Of a DNA stretch of 56,108 nt, positions 20,355 through 29,764 are shown piece by piece. Where the stretch lies: contig JBDLTZ010000142.1 of NCBI GenBank assembly GCA_039805565.1, positions 1 to 56,108 of the forward strand, written 5' to 3'. The notes beneath the pieces are model-generated. The model searched no databases. It was not told where the DNA came from and worked only from the letters and a program-made list of their open reading frames with translations. The DNA comes from CALJIC01 sp039805565. GTDB lineage: Bacteria > Chloroflexota > Chloroflexia > Chloroflexales > Roseiflexaceae. Position 1 is the first letter of the stretch, and each line of letters begins with the position of its first letter. The translations under genes were made by a program, and so were the position numbers.

Positions 20355-22799
20355 ATGCTCACCGATGCAGAGATCATTGCCCAAGTCTTGCAGGCCTTTC
20401 AGGAAGAACAGGCCGAGCACCGCCAGGCTATCGGCGAGCTCCTTCTGACGCTGGAGCGGGAGCCCGACCATCCCCAGCGCAAAGAGCTGCTGGACCAACT
20501 CTTCCGCGAGGCCCATAGTCTCAAGGGCGGCGCCCGCGCGGCGGGCCACGAGTCGATCGAGGCCGTCGCCCACCGCGTCGAGGATCTCTTCGCCGCCGTC
20601 CGCCAGGGCGTGCTCACGCTCACCCCTGATATCTGCGACCCGGTCTACGCCGCTCTGGACGCGATGGGCACGCTGATGGGGCAGGCCGGTACCGATGCGC
20701 AGGACGTCCTCCAGAAGCACCAGCCGCTACTGGAGATGCTCTCCAGGATTGTCGAGGGCGCGAACCCACCACGCACCCCGGGGCCGGTCGTCGCGCCCGT
20801 GCGCTCACCGGCAGTGGACACCCTGAGCCCTCAGGTGTCCGAGGTGCTGCCCGCGCAGACGCCCGCGGCCGACACATCGGACGCCCCGTGGGAGACCAGC
20901 AGCGGGACCGTCCGCCTCTCCACCACAACTCTCGACAACCTGCTCAACGAGACAGGCGAGCTCGTCACGTGCGCCGTCCGCGCCCGTGTCCGCGCCCGCG
21001 AGACCCGCGCCATCGCCGAGCTGCCCGCCCGCTGGCGGCGCATCTGGCGGCAGGCGCGCCCGGTGATCGCCCGCCTCCAGTCCCGCGCGCCGTCGATCCG
21101 GCCCACCGTCCACTACCTCGAGGACCGCCACCTCGCCGGCGAGCACCCTTCTGGCAACGAGCGCGCGCGGCACGAGCGTCACGAGCCGATCGGAGCGGCA
21201 CACTGGTCCGAGGGGGACATCGCAACCCTGCTCGATACGCTCGGCCAGGCCAATGCCTTGATCGGCACCCTCGAGCGCGCCCTTTCTCAACAGGCCCACC
21301 TCGCCAACGAGGACCACGCCCGCCTCAGCGCCGTGACAGACCGGCTCCACGACCAGATCCGCCGCACCCGCATGCTCCCGGTCGCGACGATCTTCGGCCC
21401 GCTTCGACTCCAGGCCCGCGAGATGGCCCGCGCGGCCGACCGCCAGGTGGCGCTCGTGCTCGACGACGGGGGCGCCGAGGCCGACCGCCAGGTGCTCGAC
21501 AATCTCCGCGATGTCCTGACGCACCTGCTGCGCAACGCCATCGACCACGGCATCCAGCTCGCCGCCCAGCGGGCAACTCTGGGCAAGCCCACCGTCGGAC
21601 GCATCGAGCTGCGCGCCACGGTGAGCGGGGACCGGCTGAGCCTCACAATCGAGGACGACGGCGAGGGGCTCGACCTGGGTGCCATCCGCCAGCGGGCGCT
21701 GGTTACCGGGGTCTCGGGCGATGCCGACCTCGCGCGCATGGGCGACGACGAGGTGGCGGACCTCATCTTCCTCCCCGGCCTCTCCACCCGCCAGACCGTC
21801 AGCACCCTCTCAGGCCGGGGCGTCGGGCTCGACATCGTCCGCTCGCGCGTCGAGCGCATGCACGGCCGCGTCAGCGTCCAGAGCACGCCGGGGTCCGGCA
21901 CGCGCTTCACCATCAGCGTACCCCTCTCGCTCACGAGCTCTCACGGGCTGCTGCTACGCGCCGCCGGCGCCACCTACGTCGTACCGCTCGAGTCCGTGCA
22001 GCGGATCGTCCCCGTGAGCATACGTGATGTTCGGGTGATCGAGGGCCGAGCTGCTATCACGCTCGACGAGCGCCCGGTGGTGCTGGTGCGGCTCGCAGAG
22101 CTGCTGGGGCTCGCCGACCGGCGTACCACCACCGAGGAGCGCGGCGCCACACGAGCCGCGGCCTCGGGCACAAGCATGGCACTGCTTCTGGGCAGCGGCG
22201 ACCGCACCGTCGCATGCCTCGTAGACACAGTCCTCAGCGAGCAGGAGCTGGTGGTCTACCGGCTGCCCGCCCCGCTCCAGCGGGTCCGCTTCATCGCCGG
22301 CGCGACCATCCTCGCGGATGGCAGCGTAGTCCCGCTCATCGACGTGGTAGACATCCTGCGGGCCGCCACGAATGCCCGCCAGATGATAGCGCAGCCTGCC
22401 GAGGAGGCCGAGGGGCCGCGGCGCACGCCCACCGTGCTGGTGGCCGACGACTCGATCACCACCCGCACCCTGGAAAAGAACATTCTCGAGTCGGCCGGCT
22501 ACAAGGTGCGCCTGGCCACCGACGGCGTCGAAGCACTCCAGATCCTGCGCCAGCTCTCCGAGGACGGGGGCTGCGACCTACTGCTGAGCGACGTCGATAT
22601 GCCACGCCTGAACGGCTTCGATCTGACCGCCCAGGTGCGCTCGGACGCACGCCTGCAGCACACTCCGGTGGTGCTCGTGACCTCGCTCGACACCCCCGCA
22701 GACCGCGAGCGCGGGATCGCGGCCGGCGCGGACGCCTACATCGTCAAGCGTGCGTTCGATCAGCAAACGCTGCTCGACACGATCGCCGGGCTTGTCTAG
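20355..22799 (+). CDS. cheA: CheA-type hybrid chemotaxis histidine kinase with C-terminal receiver
   Basis: An 814-residue kinase. Domain order: HPt (about 1-110, phosphorylatable H54 in REAHSLKGGA), a linker and dimerisation part (about 190-340, extended by an Arg-rich insert at about 215-275), HATPase_c (HLLRNAIDHGI, IEDDGEGLD, GRGVGLDIVRS), a CheW-like domain (about 530-660), and a receiver (about 690-814, SDVDMPRLNGF). The fused receiver is common in alternative-function and type IV pilus systems (ChpA, FrzE-like). AGGAG precedes the ATG. It lies between cheY-like and the second cheW. Confidence 0.93.
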   Translation: MLTDAEIIAQVLQAFQEEQAEHRQAIGELLLTLEREPDHPQRKELLDQLFREAHSLKGGARAAGHESIEAVAHRVEDLFAAVRQGVLTLTPDICDPVYAALDAMGTLMGQAGTDAQDVLQKHQPLLEMLSRIVEGANPPRTPGPVVAPVRSPAVDTLSPQVSEVLPAQTPAADTSDAPWETSSGTVRLSTTTLDNLLNETGELVTCAVRARVRARETRAIAELPARWRRIWRQARPVIARLQSRAPSIRPTVHYLEDRHLAGEHPSGNERARHERHEPIGAAHWSEGDIATLLDTLGQANALIGTLERALSQQAHLANEDHARLSAVTDRLHDQIRRTRMLPVATIFGPLRLQAREMARAADRQVALVLDDGGAEADRQVLDNLRDVLTHLLRNAIDHGIQLAAQRATLGKPTVGRIELRATVSGDRLSLTIEDDGEGLDLGAIRQRALVTGVSGDADLARMGDDEVADLIFLPGLSTRQTVSTLSGRGVGLDIVRSRVERMHGRVSVQSTPGSGTRFTISVPLSLTSSHGLLLRAAGATYVVPLESVQRIVPVSIRDVRVIEGRAAITLDERPVVLVRLAELLGLADRRTTTEERGATRAAASGTSMALLLGSGDRTVACLVDTVLSEQELVVYRLPAPLQRVRFIAGATILADGSVVPLIDVVDILRAATNARQMIAQPAEEAEGPRRTPTVLVADDSITTRTLEKNILESAGYKVRLATDGVEALQILRQLSEDGGCDLLLSDVDMPRLNGFDLTAQVRSDARLQHTPVVLVTSLDTPADRERGIAAGADAYIVKRAFDQQTLLDTIAGLV

Positions 22800-22949
22800 G
22801 TGCTTGCAGGCCAAACCCGTGGCATTGGATCGAGGTATGTTCAAGGAGGGCTTGCGCTCCCTGACCCTCCCCTACCGCACAGTCCGTTTGGATACATGGA
22901 GCAAGTCCCAGCCGGAGCATTCGGCGAGGCTTGAGAGGGCTACAGACAG

Positions 22950-23447
22950 ATGGTTGGCACTGCTATCGAGCCGCTTGTCACGGCGGTCTTCCAAATCAAC
23001 GACCAGCAGTACGCGCTGCCGGTGGCCGAGGTGCGCGAGGTTGTGCGAGTCCCAGCGCTGCTCACCATCGCCGGCGCGCCGCCGGTTGTCTGCGGCCTGC
23101 TGAACCTCCGCGGCTCCTACCTGCCCGTGATCGACGGTAGGCGCCTGGTGGGCGCGCCGCCGCATATCAGCCTCGCCAGCCAAATTGTGATCGCTGGCAT
23201 CGCAGAGGACACGCGCGCCGATCGGCCGGTCCTCGGCCTGCTGGTGGACCACGTGCTCGCAGTCCGGAGCTACGCGCCCGAGCAGTGCGTGCCGATCGAC
23301 CAGCGCGGCGCCGAGCCCTTCTTACGCGCCGTGCTCCGTGGACCCGACGGCGCCGCGCTCCTGTGCGACCTCGCGGAGCTGCGACGTCTGGCCCCGGCGG
23401 TTGACTACGGGGCTATTCCTGCGAGCGGCGCGCCGCGGCCGCTCTAA
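22950..23447 (+). CDS. cheW: CheW-like adaptor, second copy
   Basis: A 165-residue CheW domain protein: VFQINDQQYALPVAEVREV, PPVVCGLLNLRGSYLPVIDG, and VLGLLVDHVLAV. It is distinct from the first copy and lacks its long N-terminal extension. A gap of 150 bases with a small GC-rich inverted repeat separates it from cheA; the ribosome site (GAGAGGG) is weak and distant. Two CheW proteins may serve different receptors or place one at the array edge. Confidence 0.88.
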   Translation: MVGTAIEPLVTAVFQINDQQYALPVAEVREVVRVPALLTIAGAPPVVCGLLNLRGSYLPVIDGRRLVGAPPHISLASQIVIAGIAEDTRADRPVLGLLVDHVLAVRSYAPEQCVPIDQRGAEPFLRAVLRGPDGAALLCDLAELRRLAPAVDYGAIPASGAPRPL

Positions 23448-23504
23448 CTGCATCCGAGGGCCTGGGGCGCACGGAGGCGGGACAACCCCGCGCTCCGTTT
23501 CGCC

Positions 23505-24629
23505 GTGCCTCTACCGCACGATAGATCGGAGTACGACGAGTTGAAGCAACGACCTCCCGGCAGCCCGATCCGCGTCCTCATCGTCGAGGACTCGCGCTCG
23601 CAGCTCGAGCTGCTCACCCATATCATCCGGTCCTCACCAGATCTCCAGGTGGCCGGCGCCGCCACGAACGGCCAGGAGGCGGTTGACACCGCCATCCAGC
23701 TCCGGCCGGACGTCATCTCGATGGACATCCACCTCCCCGTGCTCGACGGGTACGAGGCCACGCGGCAGATCATGCAGCGCTGCCCAACGCCGATCGTGAT
23801 GGTGAGCAACAGCCGCGGCGACGCTGGGCGCCGCTCGATGGACGCGCTGGCCGCGGGGGCACTGGCGGTAATACAGAAGCCGGGCTCCGTCGCCAGCCCG
23901 GCCTTCACCGTGGAGCGCGATGCGCTGGTGACCACGCTGCGCCTCATGGCCGACGTGCCGGTGATCACGCGCCACGCCCGCCCCTCGCAGGGCGACTGGC
24001 GCGTATCCACCGAGAGCCGGCCCGTGGGGTCACCCTCGGTCACCAGTCGGCGCGTGACACCTCAGCCCGAGCTCCTCGCGATCGCCGCGTCTACCGGCGG
24101 GCCCGTGGCCGTGCAGACGCTGCTGACGCGCCTCGGGAGCGACTTCCCACTGCCCATCCTGGTGGCGCAGCACATCGCGCGCGGCTTCGTGAGCGCGCTC
24201 GCCGAGTGGCTCGACAGCACCGTCCCTATGCCGGTGCACCTCGCGCGGCACGACGAAAAACTCCAGCCAGGGCACGTCTACCTCGCCCCCGAGGAACGGC
24301 ACCTGGTCTCCACGCTGCGCGGCTACGCCTGGTTGCGGCACCCCTCCACGGCGGACCGCTACTGCCCGAGCGCCGACACCCTGTTCGAGTCGCTCGCCGG
24401 GGCCTACGGGACAGGCGCCATCGGGGTGATCCTCACCGGGATGGGGGACGACGGCGCGCGCGGGCTCAAACTACTGCGGCAGGCGGGCGCCCACACGATT
24501 GCGCAGGACGAGGCGAGCTGCGTCGTCTACGGGATGCCGCGGGCGGCTGTGGAGGCCGGCGCGGCCGAGCGGATCGAGCCGCTGCTGAATATCGCGGCGG
24601 CGACTTGGGAATTCGTGCGGAGCAAGTGA
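23505..24629 (+). CDS. cheB: Chemotaxis protein-glutamate methylesterase CheB
   Basis: A 374-residue enzyme with an N-terminal receiver (about 22-140, VLIVEDSRSQ and SMDIHLPVLDG) and a C-terminal methylesterase. The catalytic triad is visible: S196 in AASTGGP, His in VAQHIARGF, Asp in GMGDDGARG. It removes methyl groups from, or deamidates, chemoreceptors in adaptation. The start is taken as the GTG at 23505; a TTG at 23541 nearer the receiver is an alternative. The stop is followed after one base by the cheR ATG. Confidence 0.92.
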   Translation: MPLPHDRSEYDELKQRPPGSPIRVLIVEDSRSQLELLTHIIRSSPDLQVAGAATNGQEAVDTAIQLRPDVISMDIHLPVLDGYEATRQIMQRCPTPIVMVSNSRGDAGRRSMDALAAGALAVIQKPGSVASPAFTVERDALVTTLRLMADVPVITRHARPSQGDWRVSTESRPVGSPSVTSRRVTPQPELLAIAASTGGPVAVQTLLTRLGSDFPLPILVAQHIARGFVSALAEWLDSTVPMPVHLARHDEKLQPGHVYLAPEERHLVSTLRGYAWLRHPSTADRYCPSADTLFESLAGAYGTGAIGVILTGMGDDGARGLKLLRQAGAHTIAQDEASCVVYGMPRAAVEAGAAERIEPLLNIAAATWEFVRSK

Positions 24630-24630
24630 C

Positions 24631-26043
24631 ATGGACGCACGCCTGACGGACGAGCTCTACGTCCAGTACCGCGACCTACTGCTGAGCCGTGCGGGTCTCT
24701 ACTACCCCGAGCGCAAGCGCACCGACCTGGCCTACGGGCTCGCAATGGCCCTGAGCGCCAGCGGCTACTCGTCCCTCGGTCACCTCCTGGGCGAGGCCAT
24801 GGCCGGCGGCACGGCGTGGGAGACTCTCCTCACGCACCTGACGATCGGCGAGACCTACTTCTTCCGCAACAGCGCGCAGTTCACGGCGCTACGCCAGCGC
24901 ATCCTGCCGGAGCTGATCGCGCGCCGCGGCCCCGTGCGCAGCCTGCGCGTCTGGAGCGCCGGCTGTGCCACCGGCGAGGAGCCATACTCCCTCGCTATCC
25001 TTATCAGCGAGGCGCTCGCCGCACGTGAGCCCTGGAGCGTCTCGATCCTCGCCACCGACATCAACCCGACCTTCCTCGGCCGCGCACGTGAGGCGCTCTA
25101 CCGTGACTGGTCGTTCCGCGAAACCCGCGACGAGGTGCGCGACCGCTACTTCACCCAGGAGGAGCTGGGCTACCGGCTGGACCCAGTGGTCCGGCGCATG
25201 GTCCACTTCGCCCGCCTCAACCTGGCCGAGCCGTCCTACCCCTCGCTCATGAACAACACCACGGCGCTCGACATCATCGTGTGTCGCAATGTCACGATCT
25301 ACTTCGACGAGGCCACCACCCGCCAGGTGGCGTCGCGCTTCTACGACGCGCTGGCGCCTGGGGGGTGGCTGATCGTCGGTCACGCCGAGCCGCACGCGGC
25401 CACCTACCACCAGTTCGATGTCGAGAACTTCCCCGACACAGTGTTGTACCGCAAGCCGCTCAGCGCGCCGCTGTTTATGTCGAATGGTGACCGAATACCG
25501 GGGACTCTCGTACCGCCGCCTGCACCCGAGCGTCCAGCCCCGACCCCACAGCACCCGCTGCCCCGAGTCGCCCACGCCACTCCGCACGCGACGCACCACG
25601 CCGGCCCGGCAGTCATCGCACAGCCGATCAAGTCGGCTGCACCAGACGTCGCGTCGATGGTAAGGGAGGCGCGGCGCTGCGCAGACCAGGGGGACTGGAA
25701 AGGAGCCGAGAAGCGCTGCGCCGAGGCCCTGGAGCAGGATCGGCTGTGCGTGCCCGCGCACTACCTGCTCGGGCAGGTCCACGAACACGAGCAGCGGCTC
25801 GACGAGGCGCTCGCGGCCTACCGCCGCACGACGTTTCTCGATCGGGCCTTTATCCCAGGGCTGGTGGGGCAGGGCAATGTGTGGCGCCAGCTCGGGCGCT
25901 CGGTAGAGGCCCAGCGCTGCTACCGCAACGCCCTGACGCAGCTCGGCATGCTCGACTCAGCCGCCGAGGTGCCGGGCGCAGAGGGCGGGCGGGCCGGGGA
26001 GATCAGCGCCCACCTGCGAGGGCTGCTGGCTTCGATAAGCTAG
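24631..26043 (+). CDS. cheR: CheR-type protein-glutamate methyltransferase with TPR tail
   Basis: A 470-residue SAM-dependent enzyme that methylates chemoreceptor Glu residues. The N-terminal helical part and catalytic core (about 1-270) include TIGETYFFRN, SAGCATGEEPYSLAIL, ATDINPTFL and IIVCRNVTIYFD. A Pro/His-rich linker (about 290-335) leads to TPR-like repeats (about 345-440, CADQGDWKGAEKRCAEAL and AYRRTTFLDRAFIPG). TPR fusions are known in CheR proteins of alternative-function systems. It is the last gene of the operon and is followed by an inverted repeat that probably ends the transcript. Confidence 0.92.
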   Translation: MDARLTDELYVQYRDLLLSRAGLYYPERKRTDLAYGLAMALSASGYSSLGHLLGEAMAGGTAWETLLTHLTIGETYFFRNSAQFTALRQRILPELIARRGPVRSLRVWSAGCATGEEPYSLAILISEALAAREPWSVSILATDINPTFLGRAREALYRDWSFRETRDEVRDRYFTQEELGYRLDPVVRRMVHFARLNLAEPSYPSLMNNTTALDIIVCRNVTIYFDEATTRQVASRFYDALAPGGWLIVGHAEPHAATYHQFDVENFPDTVLYRKPLSAPLFMSNGDRIPGTLVPPPAPERPAPTPQHPLPRVAHATPHATHHAGPAVIAQPIKSAAPDVASMVREARRCADQGDWKGAEKRCAEALEQDRLCVPAHYLLGQVHEHEQRLDEALAAYRRTTFLDRAFIPGLVGQGNVWRQLGRSVEAQRCYRNALTQLGMLDSAAEVPGAEGGRAGEISAHLRGLLASIS

Positions 26044-26061
26044 GTCTCTTCCAGATACCCA

Positions 26062-26115
26062 GCCACAGAGCGCACAGAGCAGAGCTTCTCGCCCCTGCTC
26101 CGTGCGCTCTGTGGC
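26062..26115. repeat. GCCACAGAGCGCACAGAG inverted repeat, likely terminator of the che operon
   Basis: Arms of 21 bases (26062-26082 and 26095-26115) pair with a single mismatch around a 12-base loop. It lies just after cheR and ahead of the convergent dehydratase gene, a good position for a two-way terminator. It belongs to the dispersed CCACAGAG family. Confidence 0.75.
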
Positions 26116-26173
26116 ATGCAACACGCAGATGAGGTTCTCATAGGGGTGATCCTCTCCACCCCACGGCGTCCGG

Positions 26174-28162
26174 CTACCGACGAAGCGCCGCCACGATCGA
26201 GTCTACGTCGTAGACACAGCCGCCCCAGGTGCCACCGCCGACCTGCTGCAGCGCCGCCCAGAGCCGCGTATCCGCCGGGAGCGACGGGTGCGGCGCCAGA
26301 TCCTCGCGCGGCAAGCGGGCGGCGAGCACCAATGCACCCTCCTCAGGGCTGAACTCGTGCTCCGCGTCGCCCACCAAATCCACCGTCCCCACCAGGTTCA
26401 CCCTATCGACCACAATGCGGATCAGGTCGCCATCGCGCACTTTACCGATTGGCCCGCCCGCCAGCGCCTCCGGCCCGACGTGCCCGATGCAAGCGCCGGT
26501 GCTCACGCCAGAGAAGCGCGCGTCGGTGATCACCGCCACCTCGCGCCCCCAGCTGATGTGCTTGAGCGCCGACGTCACCTGGTAGATCTCCTCCATGCCG
26601 GTGCCCATCGGCCCGCCGCAGCAGAGCACAATGATCTCGCCCGGGCGCACCGCCTCGGGGCCATGGCTCTTGATCGCCCGGACCGCATCGCGCTCGCGGG
26701 TGAACACGCGCGCCCGGCCCAGCTTGCGGTACACTCCGTCAGCATCCACCACACGCGGGTCGATCGACGTGCTCTTAATCACCGCGCCCTCGGGGGCCAG
26801 GTTGCCGCGCGGGAAGGTCACTGTGCTCGTCAAGCCGCGCTCGCGTGCGCGCGCGGGGCTCATGATCACATCGTCTGCGTCCACCCCATCCTGCTCACGC
26901 AGGAGCTCGCGCAGCCGGGTCCGGCGCTCCGAGGCCTCCCACCAGTCCAGCACGGCGCCGAGCGGCTGTCCGGTGACCGTGAGCGCGTCCTCGTGCAGCA
27001 GGCCCAGGCGGCGCAGGTGCAGCATCACCTCGGGCACGCCGCCGGCCAGGAAGGCCTGGACCGTCACGTGGTTGCGCGGGCCGTTCGGCAGCACGTCCAC
27101 CAGTCGCGGCACGCGCCGGTTGACGGCAATCCAATCCTCGACAGTGGGCCGCGGCAGGCCGGCGGCGTGTGCAATGGCCGGGATGTGCAGCAGCAGGTTG
27201 GTCGAGCCGCCCATCGCCGCGTGGACGGCCATCGCGTTGTGGATGGCCTTCGGCGTGAGGATGTCGCGCACGTTCAGCCCGCGCTCGTGCATGTGCAGCG
27301 CGGCCCTGGCCGAGGCGCGCGCCATCTCGAGCCAGATCGGCTGGCCCGACGGCGCGAGCGCGGCGTGCGGCAGTGTCAGACCGAGCGCCTCGGCCACCGC
27401 CTGGGCCGTGGCGGCGGTACCGAAGAACTGGCACCCGCCACCGGGCGAGGCGCAGGCCCGGCAGCCGAGCGCGGCGGCCTCCTCGATCGTGATCTCGCCG
27501 TGGGCGAAGCGCGCGCCGATCGACTGGACCGTGCCCGCGTCCTCACCCTCCTCGGGCGGCAGTGTCACGCCACCGGGCACCAGCACCACCGGCAGATCCG
27601 GCGCCCCGGCGAGCGCCATCAGCATCGCCGGAAGCCCCTTGTCACAGGTGGCCACGCCGATCACCGCGCGGCGCGTGGGCAGCGAGCGGATGAGGCGGCG
27701 GAAGACCTGCGCCGCGTCGTTCCGGTACGGCAGGCTGTCGAGCATGCCGTCGGTGCCCTGGGAGCGCCCGTCGCACGGATCCGAGACGTAGCCGGCGAAC
27801 GGCAGGGCGCCGTGATCGCGCAGCTCCTCGGCGGCGGCGCGCATCAGCAGGCCGATCTCCCAGTGGCCCGTGTGATATCCCAGCGCGATGGGCGTGCCGT
27901 CCTCGGCGCGGAGTCCGCCCTGGGTGCTGAGCAGCAGCACCTGCGTGCCCATCAGCTTCGCCGGGTCCCACCCCATCCCGACGTTCTGGCTGAGGGCGAA
28001 CAGGTCGCCGCTAGGGGAGTTGAGCAGCATCTCCGGTGTCAGCGGGAGGCTACCCTGCGGTCCGGGCGCGCTAGACTTAACGGCGAGCAGGGGCGAGCCG
28101 GCGTGCTCGCCACCGGCGCCATAAGCCCCGAGCAGGGCGTCAAGAGCGGCGTTGTCTGGCAT
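26174..28162 (-). CDS. yjhG: IlvD/Edd-family dehydratase, YjhG/YagF type (D-xylonate dehydratase)
   Basis: A 662-residue [Fe-S] dehydratase. It matches my recollection of E. coli YjhG closely along its whole length, including the N-terminal LPLTPEMLLNSPSGDLFALS, YVSDPCDGRSQGTDGM, VIGVATCDKGLPAMLMALAG and the C-terminal ALAGGPIGKVRDGDL. Three Cys-containing motifs (SDPC, VATC and ASPGGGC) fit the cluster ligands of the family. YjhG/YagF convert D-xylonate to 2-keto-3-deoxy-xylonate; related sugar acids are possible. The ATG at 28162 is preferred because AAAGGAGC is just upstream. No other pentose-acid gene is adjacent. Confidence 0.88.
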   Translation of the reverse strand: MPDNAALDALLGAYGAGGEHAGSPLLAVKSSAPGPQGSLPLTPEMLLNSPSGDLFALSQNVGMGWDPAKLMGTQVLLLSTQGGLRAEDGTPIALGYHTGHWEIGLLMRAAAEELRDHGALPFAGYVSDPCDGRSQGTDGMLDSLPYRNDAAQVFRRLIRSLPTRRAVIGVATCDKGLPAMLMALAGAPDLPVVLVPGGVTLPPEEGEDAGTVQSIGARFAHGEITIEEAAALGCRACASPGGGCQFFGTAATAQAVAEALGLTLPHAALAPSGQPIWLEMARASARAALHMHERGLNVRDILTPKAIHNAMAVHAAMGGSTNLLLHIPAIAHAAGLPRPTVEDWIAVNRRVPRLVDVLPNGPRNHVTVQAFLAGGVPEVMLHLRRLGLLHEDALTVTGQPLGAVLDWWEASERRTRLRELLREQDGVDADDVIMSPARARERGLTSTVTFPRGNLAPEGAVIKSTSIDPRVVDADGVYRKLGRARVFTRERDAVRAIKSHGPEAVRPGEIIVLCCGGPMGTGMEEIYQVTSALKHISWGREVAVITDARFSGVSTGACIGHVGPEALAGGPIGKVRDGDLIRIVVDRVNLVGTVDLVGDAEHEFSPEEGALVLAARLPREDLAPHPSLPADTRLWAALQQVGGGTWGGCVYDVDSIVAALRR

Positions 28163-28523
28163 TGTGATGCTCCTTTGCGGGTCACGAGTGCGCGCAAGTA
28201 TAGCACGGGGATGCGGTGAAAGACGTGGGCTGGCGCTCTGTTTTGGAGTAGTACCGTCTCTATAATACACTCTGGTGAGGGTTCTTGGCGCCATAGCAGC
28301 ACCGAGGCCCCGAACCCACGTGTGACGCACAACCTCCTGAACAACGCACTGACGTACACAACCCTGGCCGGGTCGCCGGGCATGTAGGACAGGAGGGATT
28401 GCACCCCTCCAATCCTCCCCTCATACGCCTCCCCCGTGCGAGCAAGGCCCTTCATGGTACAATACGCGCGGCGACGGTAACACTACTCGTGCGCCCGCAC
28501 ACGGCGCACGTCTGAGGCAGCTG
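28163..28523. other. Divergent intergenic region before yjhG-like gene and ftsY
   Basis: This 361-base region shows no gene. It holds a perfect plus-strand TATAAT at 28261-28266, a TACAAT at 28458-28463 nearer ftsY, and a hairpin with arms at about 28392-28401 and 28409-28418 (one bulged G). Neither -10 has a good -35 partner. If the first is used, ftsY has a leader of about 250 bases containing the hairpin. A T-loop-like sequence is present, but no tRNA fold could be built. Confidence 0.4.
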
Positions 28524-29501
28524 ATGGGATTCTTCAAGCGCATGTTCGGCCGCGGGCAGGACGCCCCGCGCAGCGAGGAAGAGGCACAGCAGGAAGAGCA
28601 GAAGATCGACCAGGCCACCGCCAAGGCGCGCCACGGCCTCTTCGGGCAGATCGCCACCCTCTTCGCCACCGATGACCCCGTCACCGACGAGCTGTGGGAT
28701 GACCTCGAGGCGCTCCTCATCCAGGCGGACGTCGGCGTGGAGACCACCACCTACCTCGTGAACCGCACCAAGGACCGCTGCGTGCGTCATGGCGTCAAGC
28801 GCGCCCGTGATGCCCGTGATATGCTCAAGTCCGAGATGGTGCGCGTGCTCCAGGAGCAGGCCGGCCAGCGGCCGAGCCAGGCACGGCCGTACGTCGTCCT
28901 CGTGGTGGGCGTCAACGGGGCCGGCAAGACCACTCTGATCGCCAAGCTCGCCAACCGCATGAAGCGACAGTTCGGCAAGAAGGTGCTGCTGGCAGCCGGG
29001 GACACCTTCCGCGCCGCAGCCACCGAGCAGCTCGAGACCTGGGCCGAGCGCGCCGACGTCCCGGTGATCACGCGCGGCCAAGGCGCCGACCCGGGGGCGG
29101 TGGTGTACGACGCGGTCGACGCCGCGCTCGAGCAGGACGTTGACGTGCTGATCATCGACACGGCCGGACGCCTGCACGCCAAGGCCAACCTGATGCGCGA
29201 GCTCGAGAAGCTTCGCAACGTCATCCGCCGTCGAATCCCCGATGCCCCGCACGAGGTGCTGCTGGTGATCGACGCGACCACCGGCCAGAACGGCGTGCTT
29301 CAGGCGAAATCCTTCGCGCAGGCGGTGGATGTGACCGACGTAGCGGTGACGAAGCTCGACGGTACGGCAAAGGGCGGCATCGCCTTCGCGATCGCGCAGG
29401 ATATCGAGCGCCCGATCCGCTACATCGGCACCGGCGAGAAGCTCACCGACCTGGCGCTGTTCGACTCCCAGGCGTTCGTCGACGCGCTGTTCGCGGAGTA
29501 G
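28524..29501 (+). CDS. ftsY: Signal recognition particle receptor FtsY
   Basis: A 325-residue SRP GTPase that docks ribosome-SRP complexes at the cytoplasmic membrane for co-translational insertion. It has a short acidic A-region, then the N domain (about 40-115) and G domain with GVNGAGKTT (G1), DTFRAAATEQL, DTAGRLHAK (G3), TKLDGTAKGG (G4) and the closing YIGTGEKLTDL. The short A-region is usual outside Enterobacteria. It heads a plus-strand run with a zinc ribbon, lipoprotein and glnA. Confidence 0.95.
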   Translation: MGFFKRMFGRGQDAPRSEEEAQQEEQKIDQATAKARHGLFGQIATLFATDDPVTDELWDDLEALLIQADVGVETTTYLVNRTKDRCVRHGVKRARDARDMLKSEMVRVLQEQAGQRPSQARPYVVLVVGVNGAGKTTLIAKLANRMKRQFGKKVLLAAGDTFRAAATEQLETWAERADVPVITRGQGADPGAVVYDAVDAALEQDVDVLIIDTAGRLHAKANLMRELEKLRNVIRRRIPDAPHEVLLVIDATTGQNGVLQAKSFAQAVDVTDVAVTKLDGTAKGGIAFAIAQDIERPIRYIGTGEKLTDLALFDSQAFVDALFAE

Positions 29502-29550
29502 TGCGGCACGCGACCATCCAATCTGAAACACCAAAGAAGCTGGAACACAC

Positions 29551-29757
29551 ATGAGACTCGAAACGGTCACCTGCCCGGTCTGCAAGCAGAAGCTGGCAAT
29601 CTTTGACTACATGATGGCCGACAAATCCGAGCTGGTCTGCGCGAACCCGAACTGCCTGACCTTCCTCCGCATCGACAGCCGCAAGCCGCTGCGGGTGTCG
29701 GTAGTGCCGGAGGATCAGACTTACAACGCCGACAGCCGCCCCGAGTCGTACGGGTAG
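29551..29757 (+). CDS. Small zinc-ribbon protein
   Basis: A 68-residue protein with one CPVC and one CANPNC motif separated by about 25 residues, consistent with a treble-clef or zinc-ribbon fold. The rest is a short tail with no signal peptide or membrane segment. It sits 49 bases after ftsY on the same strand. The function is unknown; a nucleic-acid or ribosome link is only a guess from neighbours. Confidence 0.65.
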   Translation: MRLETVTCPVCKQKLAIFDYMMADKSELVCANPNCLTFLRIDSRKPLRVSVVPEDQTYNADSRPESYG

Positions 29758-29764
29758 GCCGGGC

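Noticed and set aside
28280..28330. tRNA gene suggested by a T-loop-like ggttcggggcc on the minus strand
   Set aside because: No matching acceptor stem, anticodon arm or D-arm could be placed around it.
28330..28420. Small SRP RNA upstream of ftsY
   Set aside because: The conserved apical GGAA/AGCA loop motif of 4.5S RNA is not present in this stretch.
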